A model generated the notes under the pieces. It searched no databases, was not told the origin of the DNA, and was given only the letters and a program-made list of their open reading frames with translations. Shown here in pieces: positions 8,156 through 14,859 of a stretch of DNA of 41,207 nt. Made by a program: the position numbers and the translations under genes. How positions within the stretch are numbered: position 1 is the first letter of the stretch; every line of letters starts with the position of its first letter. This stretch comes from Faeciplasma sp045660445 (GTDB taxonomy: Bacteria; Bacillota; Clostridia; Oscillospirales; Ruminococcaceae), in assembly GCA_045660445.1 (NCBI GenBank), contig JAZRDR010000011.1, positions 1-41,207 on the forward strand, given 5' to 3'.

Positions 8156-9604
8156 ATGACGAAGAAAATTATCGCCTTGGTTATGGTGCTGGTAATGGTA
8201 TTCGCTCTTGTTGGCTGTGGCAGCAGCAATAAGCGTGAGATCGTTAAGCTTACCCTTTCCACCGAAGACTCTGAAGCAATTCTTGCTGCAGCAGGTATCA
8301 CACTTCCTGATGCTTCTGAAACAGCAGCGGCAAACTCTGTTGTTAAGTGGTATGCGTGGGATGATCCGTTCCACAATTATGCTGAAGACGAAGTTATCAA
8401 CACCGGCTTCTGGACTTTCCAGGAAAAGTATGGCTGTGATGTTCAGTGGATAGAAACAACTTATAATACTTATAACGACGACCTTGCAAATCTTATTTTG
8501 GCAGGTACATCTCCCGACTTCACCGGTTCAGGTGCAGGTGTATATCCCGGAAACACTCTTAAGGGCTTCTTTGCTCCCGTTAACGACTATATCGACTATG
8601 ACGATCCGTTGTGGTCGGGCGTTAAGGAATTTGTATACAATTATTGCAAAATAGGTGACAACGTATATTCTTTGTGCACAGATATCTCGTTCGGCAACGT
8701 TTGCTCTTATAACAGACGTGTTATGGACGAATGGGGATTCGACGATCCCGCAGAGCTTTATTTCAACGACGAATGGACATGGGACGTATTCTATGATATG
8801 TGCTTAGAGTTCAACGATGCTGATGAAGACAGATATGCTGTTGACGGCTGGAGCTATACCGAAGGTCTTATGGACTCCTCGGGCGCTTTGCTTATCTATT
8901 ATGATACAGAAGTTGACAAGTTTGTGTGCAACGTTGACGATCCCAGACTTGAAAGAGCTGCAGGTCTTTTGTATGACCTTTGCAAGAACGACAGCTTCTA
9001 TCCTTGGTATCAGAACGGCTTCACACTTAGAAACGGTGTTGAAGGCGGTGGCATCAAGGAAGGTCTTTGCCTCTTCCATATCAGAGGTGCTTATGTATTT
9101 ACCGGTCCCGTTGACGAAATGTCCAATATTTGGGGTGATATCGAGGCAGGCGAATTGATGTTCGTTCCTTTGCCCAGAGACCCCAATGGCGACGGCAAAT
9201 ATTACCTCAACTGCTCGCCCAACGGTTATGCTCTTGTTAAGGGCGGCGAAAACCACGCAGGCGCAGCTCTCTTGGCATCTTGTGAAAGACTCAAGATCTT
9301 GGACCCGACAGTTGTTTCCATCGATAGAAGAAACCTTGAAGAGATCTATTGCTGGACACCCGACATGCTTGAGATGTGGGATACCTGCTATGACCTTGTA
9401 AACCTTAGCGATAGCGTTATCTTCGACTATAACTATGGCGACAGAGTAAACAGCTATTACTCTAAGTTCTATGATGAAACCAGATACAACGATCCTTCCA
9501 GCTGGGCACAGCTTAAGGAAGAAAATGTTGAGGCTTTGGAATATTACGTTAACGAGCTTAACCTTGATATCGAAGAATTTATGAATGATCCCAGCAATCA
9601 ATAA
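8156..9604 (+). CDS. Solute-binding lipoprotein, array copy 6
   Basis: A 482-residue family 1 solute-binding lipoprotein. ATG 8156 is preceded by AAAGGA at a nine-base distance; earlier in-frame codons lie within or upstream of that site. Signal peptide MTKKIIALVMVLVMVFALVGC, cysteine at 21, followed by GSSNKRE (one residue longer than its sisters), then the shared linker. It pairs with copy 5: GVYPGNTLKGFFAPVNDY, TDISFGNVCSYNRR, and an identical C-terminal FMNDPSNQ. The first acidic loop is DADEDRYAVDGW. Differences from copy 5 cluster in the segments after ALDGW-type and KIGDNVY, the likely ligand face. Role inferred as extracellular solute capture. Confidence 0.92.
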   Translation: MTKKIIALVMVLVMVFALVGCGSSNKREIVKLTLSTEDSEAILAAAGITLPDASETAAANSVVKWYAWDDPFHNYAEDEVINTGFWTFQEKYGCDVQWIETTYNTYNDDLANLILAGTSPDFTGSGAGVYPGNTLKGFFAPVNDYIDYDDPLWSGVKEFVYNYCKIGDNVYSLCTDISFGNVCSYNRRVMDEWGFDDPAELYFNDEWTWDVFYDMCLEFNDADEDRYAVDGWSYTEGLMDSSGALLIYYDTEVDKFVCNVDDPRLERAAGLLYDLCKNDSFYPWYQNGFTLRNGVEGGGIKEGLCLFHIRGAYVFTGPVDEMSNIWGDIEAGELMFVPLPRDPNGDGKYYLNCSPNGYALVKGGENHAGAALLASCERLKILDPTVVSIDRRNLEEIYCWTPDMLEMWDTCYDLVNLSDSVIFDYNYGDRVNSYYSKFYDETRYNDPSSWAQLKEENVEALEYYVNELNLDIEEFMNDPSNQ

Positions 9605-9613
9605 TTGATTTAA

Positions 9614-9644
9614 ATGCGCTCCGCAAAACGGGGCGCATTTTTTT
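9614..9644 (+). terminator. Intrinsic terminator after copy 6
   Basis: ATGCGCTCCG pairs with CGGGGCGCAT (9629-9638), followed by a T-run. Confidence 0.88.
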
Positions 9645-9765
9645 GTTGCTTTACGGCGAATTTGGGAAGAATCAAAAGTTGCGCGAAAGCTTGCGAAACT
9701 AGAATTTCAAGAAAAACCACAACATAATGCATAAAAAAGCGAAGATTTTTTGATTAAAACGCATA

Positions 9766-9795
9766 TTGAGGATTCAAATGACTATATGATAAAAT
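9766..9795 (+). promoter_or_regulatory. Extended -10 promoter for copy 7
   Basis: TTGAGG (9766-9771), 18-base spacer ending in TGA, TAAAAT (9790-9795). The upstream CGCATA is shared with copies 4 and 5. The transcribed leader then departs from the others. Confidence 0.6.
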
Positions 9796-9834
9796 ATTAC
9801 TGTTAAAAATATAATGTGTGAGAACACAGATAGG

Positions 9835-9851
9835 GGGCGACGGGGTCGCTC
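9835..9851 (+). promoter_or_regulatory. Leader hairpin before copy 7 ribosome binding site
   Basis: GGGCGAC, loop GGG, GTCGCTC form a 7-bp stem (one G-U pair). It ends just before GGAAAGGA (9853-9860), the ribosome binding site of copy 7. Copies 4-6 lack it. A role in translation control is inference. Confidence 0.45.
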
Positions 9852-9867
9852 CGGAAAGGAAATAACA

Positions 9868-11289
9868 ATGACAAAGAAAATTATCGCTTTGGCAATGGCA
9901 TTGTTGATGGTGTTTGCTTTGGTCGGATGCGGCGGCGACAAGCGTGAGATCATTGAGCTTACACTTTCCACCGAAGACGCAGAAGCTATCCTTGCAGCAG
10001 CAGGTATCACATTGCCCGATGCTGAAACAACACTCGCATCAGGAACGACCGTAAAGTATCATCACTGGGTTGACGGCTTCCATAACTATGATGAAGACGA
10101 AATTATTAACACCGGTTATTGGACATTTGCCAACAAATACGGTTGCGAAGTAGAATGGGTTGAAACCACCTACGGCTCGAGATTTGATGACCTTGCAAAC
10201 CTTATTTTGTCAGGCTCGTCACCTGACTTTACAACAGCTTCTGTTTCTACCTTCCCTGAAAAGTGCATCAAGAGCGTTTTTGTACCGATTACTGAATATA
10301 TTGATTATGACGATCCGCTTTGGGCAGGTAACAAGGAATTCGTTGACAGATACTTCTCTATGAACGGTGAAAGATGGATCATCTGTACCGACGTTAAGGC
10401 TACCGACGTTTGCGCTTATAACAGAAGAGTAATGGAAGAATGGGGCTTTGACGATCCTGCAGAGCTTTTTGCTAACGATGAATGGACTTGGGATGTATTC
10501 TATGAAATGTGCCTTGACTTTAGTGATCCCGACGAAGACAGATATGCTTTGGACGGTTGGGCTTGGCAGTCGGCACTCGTTAACTCTACCGGCGTTACTC
10601 TAATCGCTATCGATGAAGAAGGCAAATTTGTTTCTAATATCGACGATCCCGCTTTGGAATCAGTTCAGACGGTTATTTATGACCTCAACAAGAATGACGC
10701 TAGATGCCCCACTGTTATGAGAGGCACAGAAATTGACGGTGCAGGAATGAAGGAAGGTCTTTGCTTGTTCTGGCTTAGAGAGAAGTGGGCATTCACCGGT
10801 CCTGTTGATGATATGTCCAATATTTGGGGCGATATCAGTGCAGGCGAATTGATGTTTGTTCCTATTCCGAGAAATCCTAACGGCGATGGAAAATATTACC
10901 TCGGCGGTCAGCCTGTGGGCTATCACATCGTTTCCGGCGCTGAAAACCCCGAAGGCGTAGTTCTTCTTTCAATGTGTGAAAGATTCAAGATTTTGGATCC
11001 CACAGTTATCGATATCGATATCAAGCAGCTCAAGGAAATCTATCTTTGGACAGATGAAATGCTTGAAATGAACGATCTCTGCCAGCAGATTGCTAAGGCT
11101 AGCCCTGTTGTAAACTTCTCATCCGGTTGTCCTGCTAGCTTGAACTCTGCTGTTAACAATCTTGTTAATGGTACAACAGGCAACAACGCTCAGACATGGG
11201 CACAGCTTAAAGAACAGTATGCCGAAACAATCGAGTATTATCTTGAAGAACTTAATACTATGGTTGCTGATTCTTCGCTTGCATCATAA
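9868..11289 (+). CDS. Solute-binding lipoprotein, array copy 7
   Basis: A 473-residue family 1 solute-binding lipoprotein and the most divergent copy. ATG 9868 has AAAGGA seven bases upstream; an 18-codon longer reading from GTG 9814 would run through the leader hairpin and is rejected. Signal peptide MTKKIIALAMALLMVFALVGC, cysteine at 21. The shared linker is intact (STEDAEAILAAAGITLPD). The domain starts VKYHHWVDGFHNYDED and lacks the YPxWNxGWxxRN segment, having CPTVMRGTEIDG instead. Its second acidic loop reads NPNGDGKYY. The C-terminus is shortened and ends VADSSLAS. The framework is retained while pocket-side loops differ, so another ligand is likely. No permease follows: next come a terminator and the GC-rich hairpin region. 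Confidence 0.92.
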   Translation: MTKKIIALAMALLMVFALVGCGGDKREIIELTLSTEDAEAILAAAGITLPDAETTLASGTTVKYHHWVDGFHNYDEDEIINTGYWTFANKYGCEVEWVETTYGSRFDDLANLILSGSSPDFTTASVSTFPEKCIKSVFVPITEYIDYDDPLWAGNKEFVDRYFSMNGERWIICTDVKATDVCAYNRRVMEEWGFDDPAELFANDEWTWDVFYEMCLDFSDPDEDRYALDGWAWQSALVNSTGVTLIAIDEEGKFVSNIDDPALESVQTVIYDLNKNDARCPTVMRGTEIDGAGMKEGLCLFWLREKWAFTGPVDDMSNIWGDISAGELMFVPIPRNPNGDGKYYLGGQPVGYHIVSGAENPEGVVLLSMCERFKILDPTVIDIDIKQLKEIYLWTDEMLEMNDLCQQIAKASPVVNFSSGCPASLNSAVNNLVNGTTGNNAQTWAQLKEQYAETIEYYLEELNTMVADSSLAS

Positions 11290-11306
11290 TAACGGCAATT
11301 GATTTT

Positions 11307-11336
11307 GATCCGCTCCCAAAAGGGGCGGATCTTTTT
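11307..11336 (+). terminator. Intrinsic terminator after copy 7
   Basis: GATCCGCTCCC pairs with GGGGCGGATC around AAAA, followed by TTTTT. It ends the lipoprotein array. Confidence 0.92.
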
Positions 11337-11353
11337 GCGCCTTGATTTAAAGG

Positions 11354-11586
11354 TGTCGCCCTTCGGGCGACATTATGCGCGGCACTTACGCCCCTTCGGG
11401 GCGCCACGCCGCGCCCAGGCGCTCGCTGTCGCTTGCGCTTTTCGGGGCGAAGCCCGATGCGCGCCGCAGGCGCGCATCCACCCCGGCCGCATTCGCGGTC
11501 GGGGCACCGTTGCCCGCAGGGCAACGGTGGGGGCTTCGCCCCCTAACCGGCGCCGAGTGCCGAGCGAAGCGAGGCGTGGGCGCCGG
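11354..11586. repeat. Chain of GC-rich hairpins, no gene
   Basis: The 359-base gap between copy 7 and yabP holds no credible gene. From 11354 it is a run of nearly back-to-back inverted repeats: 11354-11361/11365-11372 (8 bp, TTC loop); 11377-11383/11408-11414 enclosing 11390-11394/11398-11402; 11445-11448/11452-11455 (GAA loop); 11457-11465/11469-11477 (9 bp, GCA loop); 11481-11490/11495-11504 (10 bp, ATTC loop); 11505-11515/11519-11529 (11 bp, GCA loop); 11530-11534/11538-11542 (TTC loop); 11547-11554/11579-11586 with further pairing inside. It is far richer in G+C than its surroundings. It could be a cluster of REP-like palindromes, a structured RNA, or a decayed mobile palindromic element. 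I do not recognise it. Confidence 0.85.
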
Positions 11587-11597
11587 CTCCCTGTGCG

Positions 11598-11626
11598 GCA
11601 TTTTCTTTCGAAAATACGCATACCTT
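11598..11626 (+). promoter_or_regulatory. Candidate sigma-E (sporulation) promoter for yabPQ
   Basis: GCATTTT (11598-11604), 14-base spacer, CATACCTT (11619-11626). Each element is one mismatch from the B. subtilis sigma-E pattern (KMATATT, CATACANT). In B. subtilis yabP and yabQ are mother-cell genes, which fits. Confidence 0.45.
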
Positions 11627-11648
11627 TATATAAAAAGGAGGCGTTTTC

Positions 11649-11924
11649 ATGGGCGAGCAATGGCAAAGCGTTCACAATCTTATTTTAGAATCAAGGCGGA
11701 AGCTTTCAGTTTCAGGTGTTACCGATGCCGAAAGCTTTGACAGCGACTGCGTTTCGGTATATACCGAGCTTGGCGAGCTGGTCATTCGCGGCAAAGGGCT
11801 TAAAGTTGGAGAAATAAACGTTGAAACAGGTGCTCTCACGGTCGAGGGCGATATCAGATCCATCGTATACGGCGACAGAGATCGCAAGCGCAAGCTTGGC
11901 GTTTGGGGGAAGATAACAAGATGA
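11649..11924 (+). CDS. yabP: Sporulation protein YabP (YabP/YqfC family)
   Basis: A 91-residue protein with the YabP/YqfC family pattern: N-terminal NLILESRRKLSVSGVTDAESF, then YTELGELVIRGKGLKVGEINVETGALTVEG-type beta segments (residues about 38-69). In B. subtilis yabP is a mother-cell gene. Its partner YabQ is needed for cortex formation, whereas loss of YabP has little effect. The start ATG 11649 follows AAAAAGGAGGCG. Its stop overlaps the yabQ start (ATGA), indicating translational coupling. A sigma-E-like promoter lies just upstream. It shows that the organism, or a recent ancestor, makes endospores. Confidence 0.9.
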   Translation: MGEQWQSVHNLILESRRKLSVSGVTDAESFDSDCVSVYTELGELVIRGKGLKVGEINVETGALTVEGDIRSIVYGDRDRKRKLGVWGKITR

Positions 11925-12331
11925 ACGACGTTACCCCTCTGCGAGAGTTTTTCGGAACGGCAACTGAGCTTCGGCTTTTTGGGCTTAGCATAATTCTGGG
12001 CGCAGTTTTAGGAAGCATATTTGATATTCTTCGCGCGTTTCGCCAAACTATAAAGCATCACGATTCTGCCGTGTTTATCGAGGATGCGCTGTTTGTTTTC
12101 CTCTTCGGCGTATCCTTTTACAGCTATTGCACCGAGCTTTGCGACGGCATATTAAGAGGCTTTGTTTTGTTCGGGATGTCGCTCGGCTTTTTTGTGTATA
12201 TCCTTATTCCGGGCAGAGTTATAAAAGAGATTTTTGCTGTAAGCATGTCAACAGTGGTGAAAATATGCAAAAGATTTGTGTCGCTTTTGTGCGGACTGCC
12301 GTTTTTTAAACCAAGGGAAGAAAATTCATAA
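11921..12331 (+). CDS. yabQ: Spore cortex membrane protein YabQ
   Basis: A 136-residue integral membrane protein of the YabQ family, required for the spore cortex in B. subtilis, where it localises to the forespore-surrounding membrane. Hydrophobic segments are at about residues 18-38, 52-72 and 78-98, followed by a basic C-terminal tail with two cysteines. The start is ATG 11921, overlapping the yabP stop by ATGA and preceded by GGGGGAAG; an in-frame TTG at 11903 is rejected. It is followed by divIC with its own promoter, matching the B. subtilis order yabP-yabQ-divIC-yabR. Confidence 0.87.
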   Translation: MNDVTPLREFFGTATELRLFGLSIILGAVLGSIFDILRAFRQTIKHHDSAVFIEDALFVFLFGVSFYSYCTELCDGILRGFVLFGMSLGFFVYILIPGRVIKEIFAVSMSTVVKICKRFVSLLCGLPFFKPREENS

Positions 12332-12339
12332 ATTAAGCC

Positions 12340-12369
12340 TTGCGCGAAACTTGTGTTTTGTTGTATAAT
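12340..12369 (+). promoter_or_regulatory. Promoter for divIC-yabR
   Basis: TTGCGC (12340-12345), 18-base spacer, perfect TATAAT (12364-12369). It gives the division gene vegetative expression separate from yabPQ. Confidence 0.65.
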
Positions 12370-12407
12370 ACACTGTGTGTTATTATCTTTAGCAAGGAGG
12401 CGTAAAA

Positions 12408-12713
12408 ATGGCAAAAACCGAAAGAAAAAAGCGTTCGCATTTTGCAGACCTGTTTAAGCTTGCCGTTTTTACCCTTGTAATGGTATATGCCGTCAGTACA
12501 ATAATTTCAACTCAGGCTGACATTGCCGAGCAAAAGGCAACTATTGCACGCCTGCAGCAGGAGATTATTGAAACCAGACAGGAAAACGACGAATATTTAA
12601 GAATCTTAAATTCGACTGACGAGCGTGAATATATGCTCACTGTCGCAGTTGAACGTTTGGGATATGCTTATCCCAGAGAAACAAGATTCTATGCCAAGCC
12701 GTCGGGTAAATAA
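12408..12713 (+). CDS. divIC: Septum formation initiator DivIC/FtsB family
   Basis: A 101-residue bitopic membrane protein with DivIC/FtsB architecture: basic cytoplasmic N-terminus (residues 1-14), one membrane segment (about 15-37), then an extracytoplasmic coiled coil (about 38-70, QADIAEQKATIARLQQEI) and the family's LGYAYPRETRF-type end. It forms part of the DivIB-FtsL-DivIC complex that helps activate septal peptidoglycan synthesis. ATG 12408 follows AAGGAGG at a good distance. Its place between yabQ and yabR matches B. subtilis, which supports DivIC over FtsL. Confidence 0.87.
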   Translation: MAKTERKKRSHFADLFKLAVFTLVMVYAVSTIISTQADIAEQKATIARLQQEIIETRQENDEYLRILNSTDEREYMLTVAVERLGYAYPRETRFYAKPSGK

Positions 12714-12748
12714 CACAAAAGATAGGGAAAGAGGATTTACAAATTAAT

Positions 12749-13306
12749 ATGCAACTCGAAGTTGGAAGCATCTTAGAAGGAAAAGTAACAGGTATATTGA
12801 AATTCGGCGCATTTGTTGATATCGGCGGCGGAAAAAGCGGAATGGTCCATATTTCAGAGGTTTCGAACACCTTTGTCAACGATATCAAGGACGTTTTGAC
12901 AGTCGGACAGACGGTTAAGGTCAAAGTATTGACTATCGCTGACGATGGCAAGATCAGCCTTTCTATAAAGAAGGCTCTTCCCGCGCCCGAAAGACCGGCA
13001 AAAAACGGCGATTATCAGAAAAAAGGCGATTTTAAGCCCAAGCAGGACAGAGGCGAGCGTGTGCCCGACAAGGATAAGGATTCAGCTCCTGCATACAGAA
13101 GACCTGCGCCCAAAAAGCCGGTGAAGAAGGAAACCGTTGACATCTCGGCTCTTGAAAACGCAGAATATGCTTACGAGCCTAAGTCCACCGTTACCGATGC
13201 TAATTTCGAGGATATGCTTTCCAAGTTCAAAGCATCGAGCGAGGACAGAATGTCCGACCTTAAGCGCACTATGGACGTTAAAAAGCGCGGAAGAAGAGGC
13301 AAATAA
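12749..13306 (+). CDS. yabR: S1-domain RNA-binding protein, YabR-like
   Basis: A 185-residue protein. Residues 1-75 form an S1/OB-fold RNA-binding domain (GSILEGKVTGILKFGAFVDI, GMVHISEVS, GKISLSIKKA). Residues 80-185 are lysine/proline-rich, probably disordered, with a conserved-looking FEDMLSKFKASSEDRMSDLKR helix near the end. YabR is a general RNA-binding protein of unclear role in Firmicutes. The ATG lies 13 bases after GAGGA, a rather long gap, so initiation may be weak or coupled to divIC 35 bases upstream. A terminator follows. Confidence 0.85.
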   Translation: MQLEVGSILEGKVTGILKFGAFVDIGGGKSGMVHISEVSNTFVNDIKDVLTVGQTVKVKVLTIADDGKISLSIKKALPAPERPAKNGDYQKKGDFKPKQDRGERVPDKDKDSAPAYRRPAPKKPVKKETVDISALENAEYAYEPKSTVTDANFEDMLSKFKASSEDRMSDLKRTMDVKKRGRRGK

Positions 13307-13318
13307 TTTTACATATCT

Positions 13319-13344
13319 CGCCCCTTTGTATCGAGGGGCGTTTT
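13319..13344 (+). terminator. Intrinsic terminator after yabR
   Basis: CGCCCC pairs with GGGGCG around a 10-base loop, followed by TTTT. Confidence 0.85.
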
Positions 13345-13374
13345 CATTCTCCTCAAAAAAGAAAGGCAAACAAA

Positions 13375-14082
13375 ATGAAGATCACAAAATCATTCCTTAT
13401 TATAATAGTACTTGGTTTAACGCTCACCCTCTTTGCGGGCTGCAGCATGACACCTGTTGCGGGCGAAGAGCTTATCCTTGCTGCGCGTGAGGATTACGTA
13501 TCGCTTAACTCTGCAAGAGTGGACGTTATCAACGATGAGACCGGCGAGTCTGAGCAGATCTTTATTTTCGAATATGACGAAAAGGACATGATGACCTATT
13601 CCTACGTCGGAAGGGGAGAGGGCGTCTATATCGCACAGTATAACAACGGTTATGAGCAGTTTACCGAGGAAAACGGTGCGTTCAGCTTTTTGCAGACCGG
13701 CGATGAGGATTTTGCGGCCTATACCCGTGACGTTCCTTATCCTTATGCAGGCGAGGGGCTTATACTATTTTATAAGAGCGCTGTAAATAACGAGCTTTCT
13801 TACGTCGCATCAAACGAAGCTGCAACCGAAATTTGCCATGTTTATGATATAACCAAGCTTGGCGAGACTGAAACCGTTGGCGATATGACCGGTTTTACAG
13901 TGAAATATTACTTTGATGGCGAGGGGAATCTTCTTTATTTAAAGGAGATCACCGACGTTACACTCTCTGACGGCACAAAAAAGACTTATTCTTATTCGAT
14001 CTATATAACCGAGCGCAACGCTGTGGATAGTGTTCCAAACTTGGTGAACATACCAACTGTTGAAGACGGCAATATGGCATAA
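13375..14082 (+). CDS. Putative lipoprotein of unknown function
   Basis: A 235-residue protein I do not recognise. The N-terminus is a lipoprotein signal peptide (residues 1-22, LTLFAG-C, cysteine at 23). The mature part is acidic and beta-rich in appearance, with SARVDVINDETGESEQIFIFEYDEK-type strands and a second half (FTVKYYFDGEGNLLYLKEITDVTLSDG) resembling a repeat-strand or LolA/LppX-like sheet. That resemblance is only by eye. ATG 13375 follows GAAAGG. It stands between the yabR terminator and the S10 promoter, so it is probably a single-gene unit or reads on from divIC-yabR. Confidence 0.75.
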   Translation: MKITKSFLIIIVLGLTLTLFAGCSMTPVAGEELILAAREDYVSLNSARVDVINDETGESEQIFIFEYDEKDMMTYSYVGRGEGVYIAQYNNGYEQFTEENGAFSFLQTGDEDFAAYTRDVPYPYAGEGLILFYKSAVNNELSYVASNEAATEICHVYDITKLGETETVGDMTGFTVKYYFDGEGNLLYLKEITDVTLSDGTKKTYSYSIYITERNAVDSVPNLVNIPTVEDGNMA

Positions 14083-14169
14083 AATCCTTGTGTGCAAATT
14101 GCACAAAAACCAAGTGAAAATTTCTCTGAATTTCTACACTAAAAAATAAAATAAAATATGCACAAATGC

Positions 14170-14198
14170 TTGCAATCGGCCTGTTTATATGGTATCAT
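14170..14198 (+). promoter_or_regulatory. Promoter of the S10 supercluster
   Basis: TTGCAA (14170-14175), 17-base spacer ending in TGG (extended -10), TATCAT (14193-14198). It lies about 340 bases upstream of rpsJ, implying a long leader. The preceding 14083-14169 is AT-rich without a gene. Confidence 0.7.
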
Positions 14199-14204
14199 AA
14201 CCCT

Positions 14205-14428
14205 TGCGTGACTGCAAAAGATATGCGATGAAGCTGAAGGTTGCTGACGGTATGTCAGGTAATTTCGGCCGAGTATGTCCGATTTTAAACCGGGCGACTG
14301 TAAGAATGAACACGGTATGTGCTTTTAGCATCTTGCGGACAGATGTGAAATTCTGTGGCGAAGAGTGCATAAAAACTGCTGTGTCGTACTGCGTCGAGCC
14401 GAAAAACTGTTGTTTTTCGGTTTTTTTA
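14205..14428 (+). promoter_or_regulatory. Structured leader RNA with attenuator before rpsJ
   Basis: The 5' leader holds several hairpins. CTGAC-GGTAT-GTCAG (14244-14258) and CAC-GGTAT-GTG (14311-14321) share the same GGUAU loop. A third GTATGT lies at 14273-14278 inside a TCGG/CCGA arch (14265-14282). ACAGA/TCTGT (14339-14356) follows. It ends in a textbook intrinsic terminator: CCGAAAAAC-TGTT-GTTTTTCGG and seven T (14399-14427), 108 bases before rpsJ. GTCGTA (14383-14388) and TACGAC (14429-14434) can pair around that terminator. This is the layout of a transcription attenuator controlling ribosomal protein synthesis. The ligand could be a ribosomal protein such as L4, as in E. coli, but that is inference. 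I cannot assign it to a described RNA family. Confidence 0.7.
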
Positions 14429-14475
14429 TACGACGAAGCGCGAAACACACGGAAGCGTGTTAAAAAGACAGAAAG

Positions 14476-14494
14476 AGTTCGAAAACATCGAACT
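14476..14494 (+). promoter_or_regulatory. Hairpin between attenuator and rpsJ
   Basis: AGTTCGA-AAACA-TCGAACT, a perfect 7-bp stem in the post-attenuator leader, ahead of the ribosome binding site AAGGAGG (14522-14528). Confidence 0.5.
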
Positions 14495-14535
14495 TAGCCC
14501 CTAAAAATCAACCAAAATTTTAAGGAGGCGTTCAA

Positions 14536-14850
14536 ATGGCAGTCAATGAAAAAATCAGAATCAAGATCAAGGGCTATGAGCACTCGAATGTTGATGCAGC
14601 AGCAGCTAAGATCGTTGAAGCAGCTAAGAGAAGCGGCGCAAAGGTTTCCGGACCTATCCCGCTCCCTACTGACAGAGAGATCGTAACAATCCTTCGTGCA
14701 GTTCATAAGTATAAGGACAGCCGCGAGCAGTTCGAACTTAGAACTCACAAGAGACTCGTTGATGTTTTGCATCCCACAAACGACACTACCGCAGCTTTGC
14801 AGAATCTTGAACTTCCTGCTGGTGTTGACATCGTAATGGAAATCAAGTAA
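14536..14850 (+). CDS. rpsJ: 30S ribosomal protein S10
   Basis: 104 residues, the usual length. It carries the family core IRIKIKGYEHSNVDAAAAKI, GPIPLPTDREIVTILRAVHKYKDSREQFELRTHKR and the C-terminal LPAGVDIVMEIK. It binds 16S rRNA in the 30S head, and in E. coli and some other bacteria it also acts as NusE in antitermination. It is the first gene of the supercluster, behind the attenuated leader. ATG 14536 follows AAGGAGG. Glu/Lys codons are dominated by GAA and AAG, typical of highly expressed genes here. Confidence 0.98.
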   Translation: MAVNEKIRIKIKGYEHSNVDAAAAKIVEAAKRSGAKVSGPIPLPTDREIVTILRAVHKYKDSREQFELRTHKRLVDVLHPTNDTTAALQNLELPAGVDIVMEIK

Positions 14851-14859
14851 TTTCCTAAA

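Noticed and set aside
11341..11600. CRISPR array or terminator array reading of the hairpin chain
   Set aside because: There are no direct repeats of constant length with spacers, and no T-runs after the stems.
11299..11740. Several 70-130 codon frames within the GC-rich hairpin chain
   Set aside because: They are open on both strands at once because of the base composition and palindromes, have no ribosome binding sites, and run into yabP out of frame.
14204..14497. 97-codon frame covering the S10 leader
   Set aside because: It starts at a poor codon without a ribosome binding site and reads through the attenuator hairpin. The region behaves as structured RNA.
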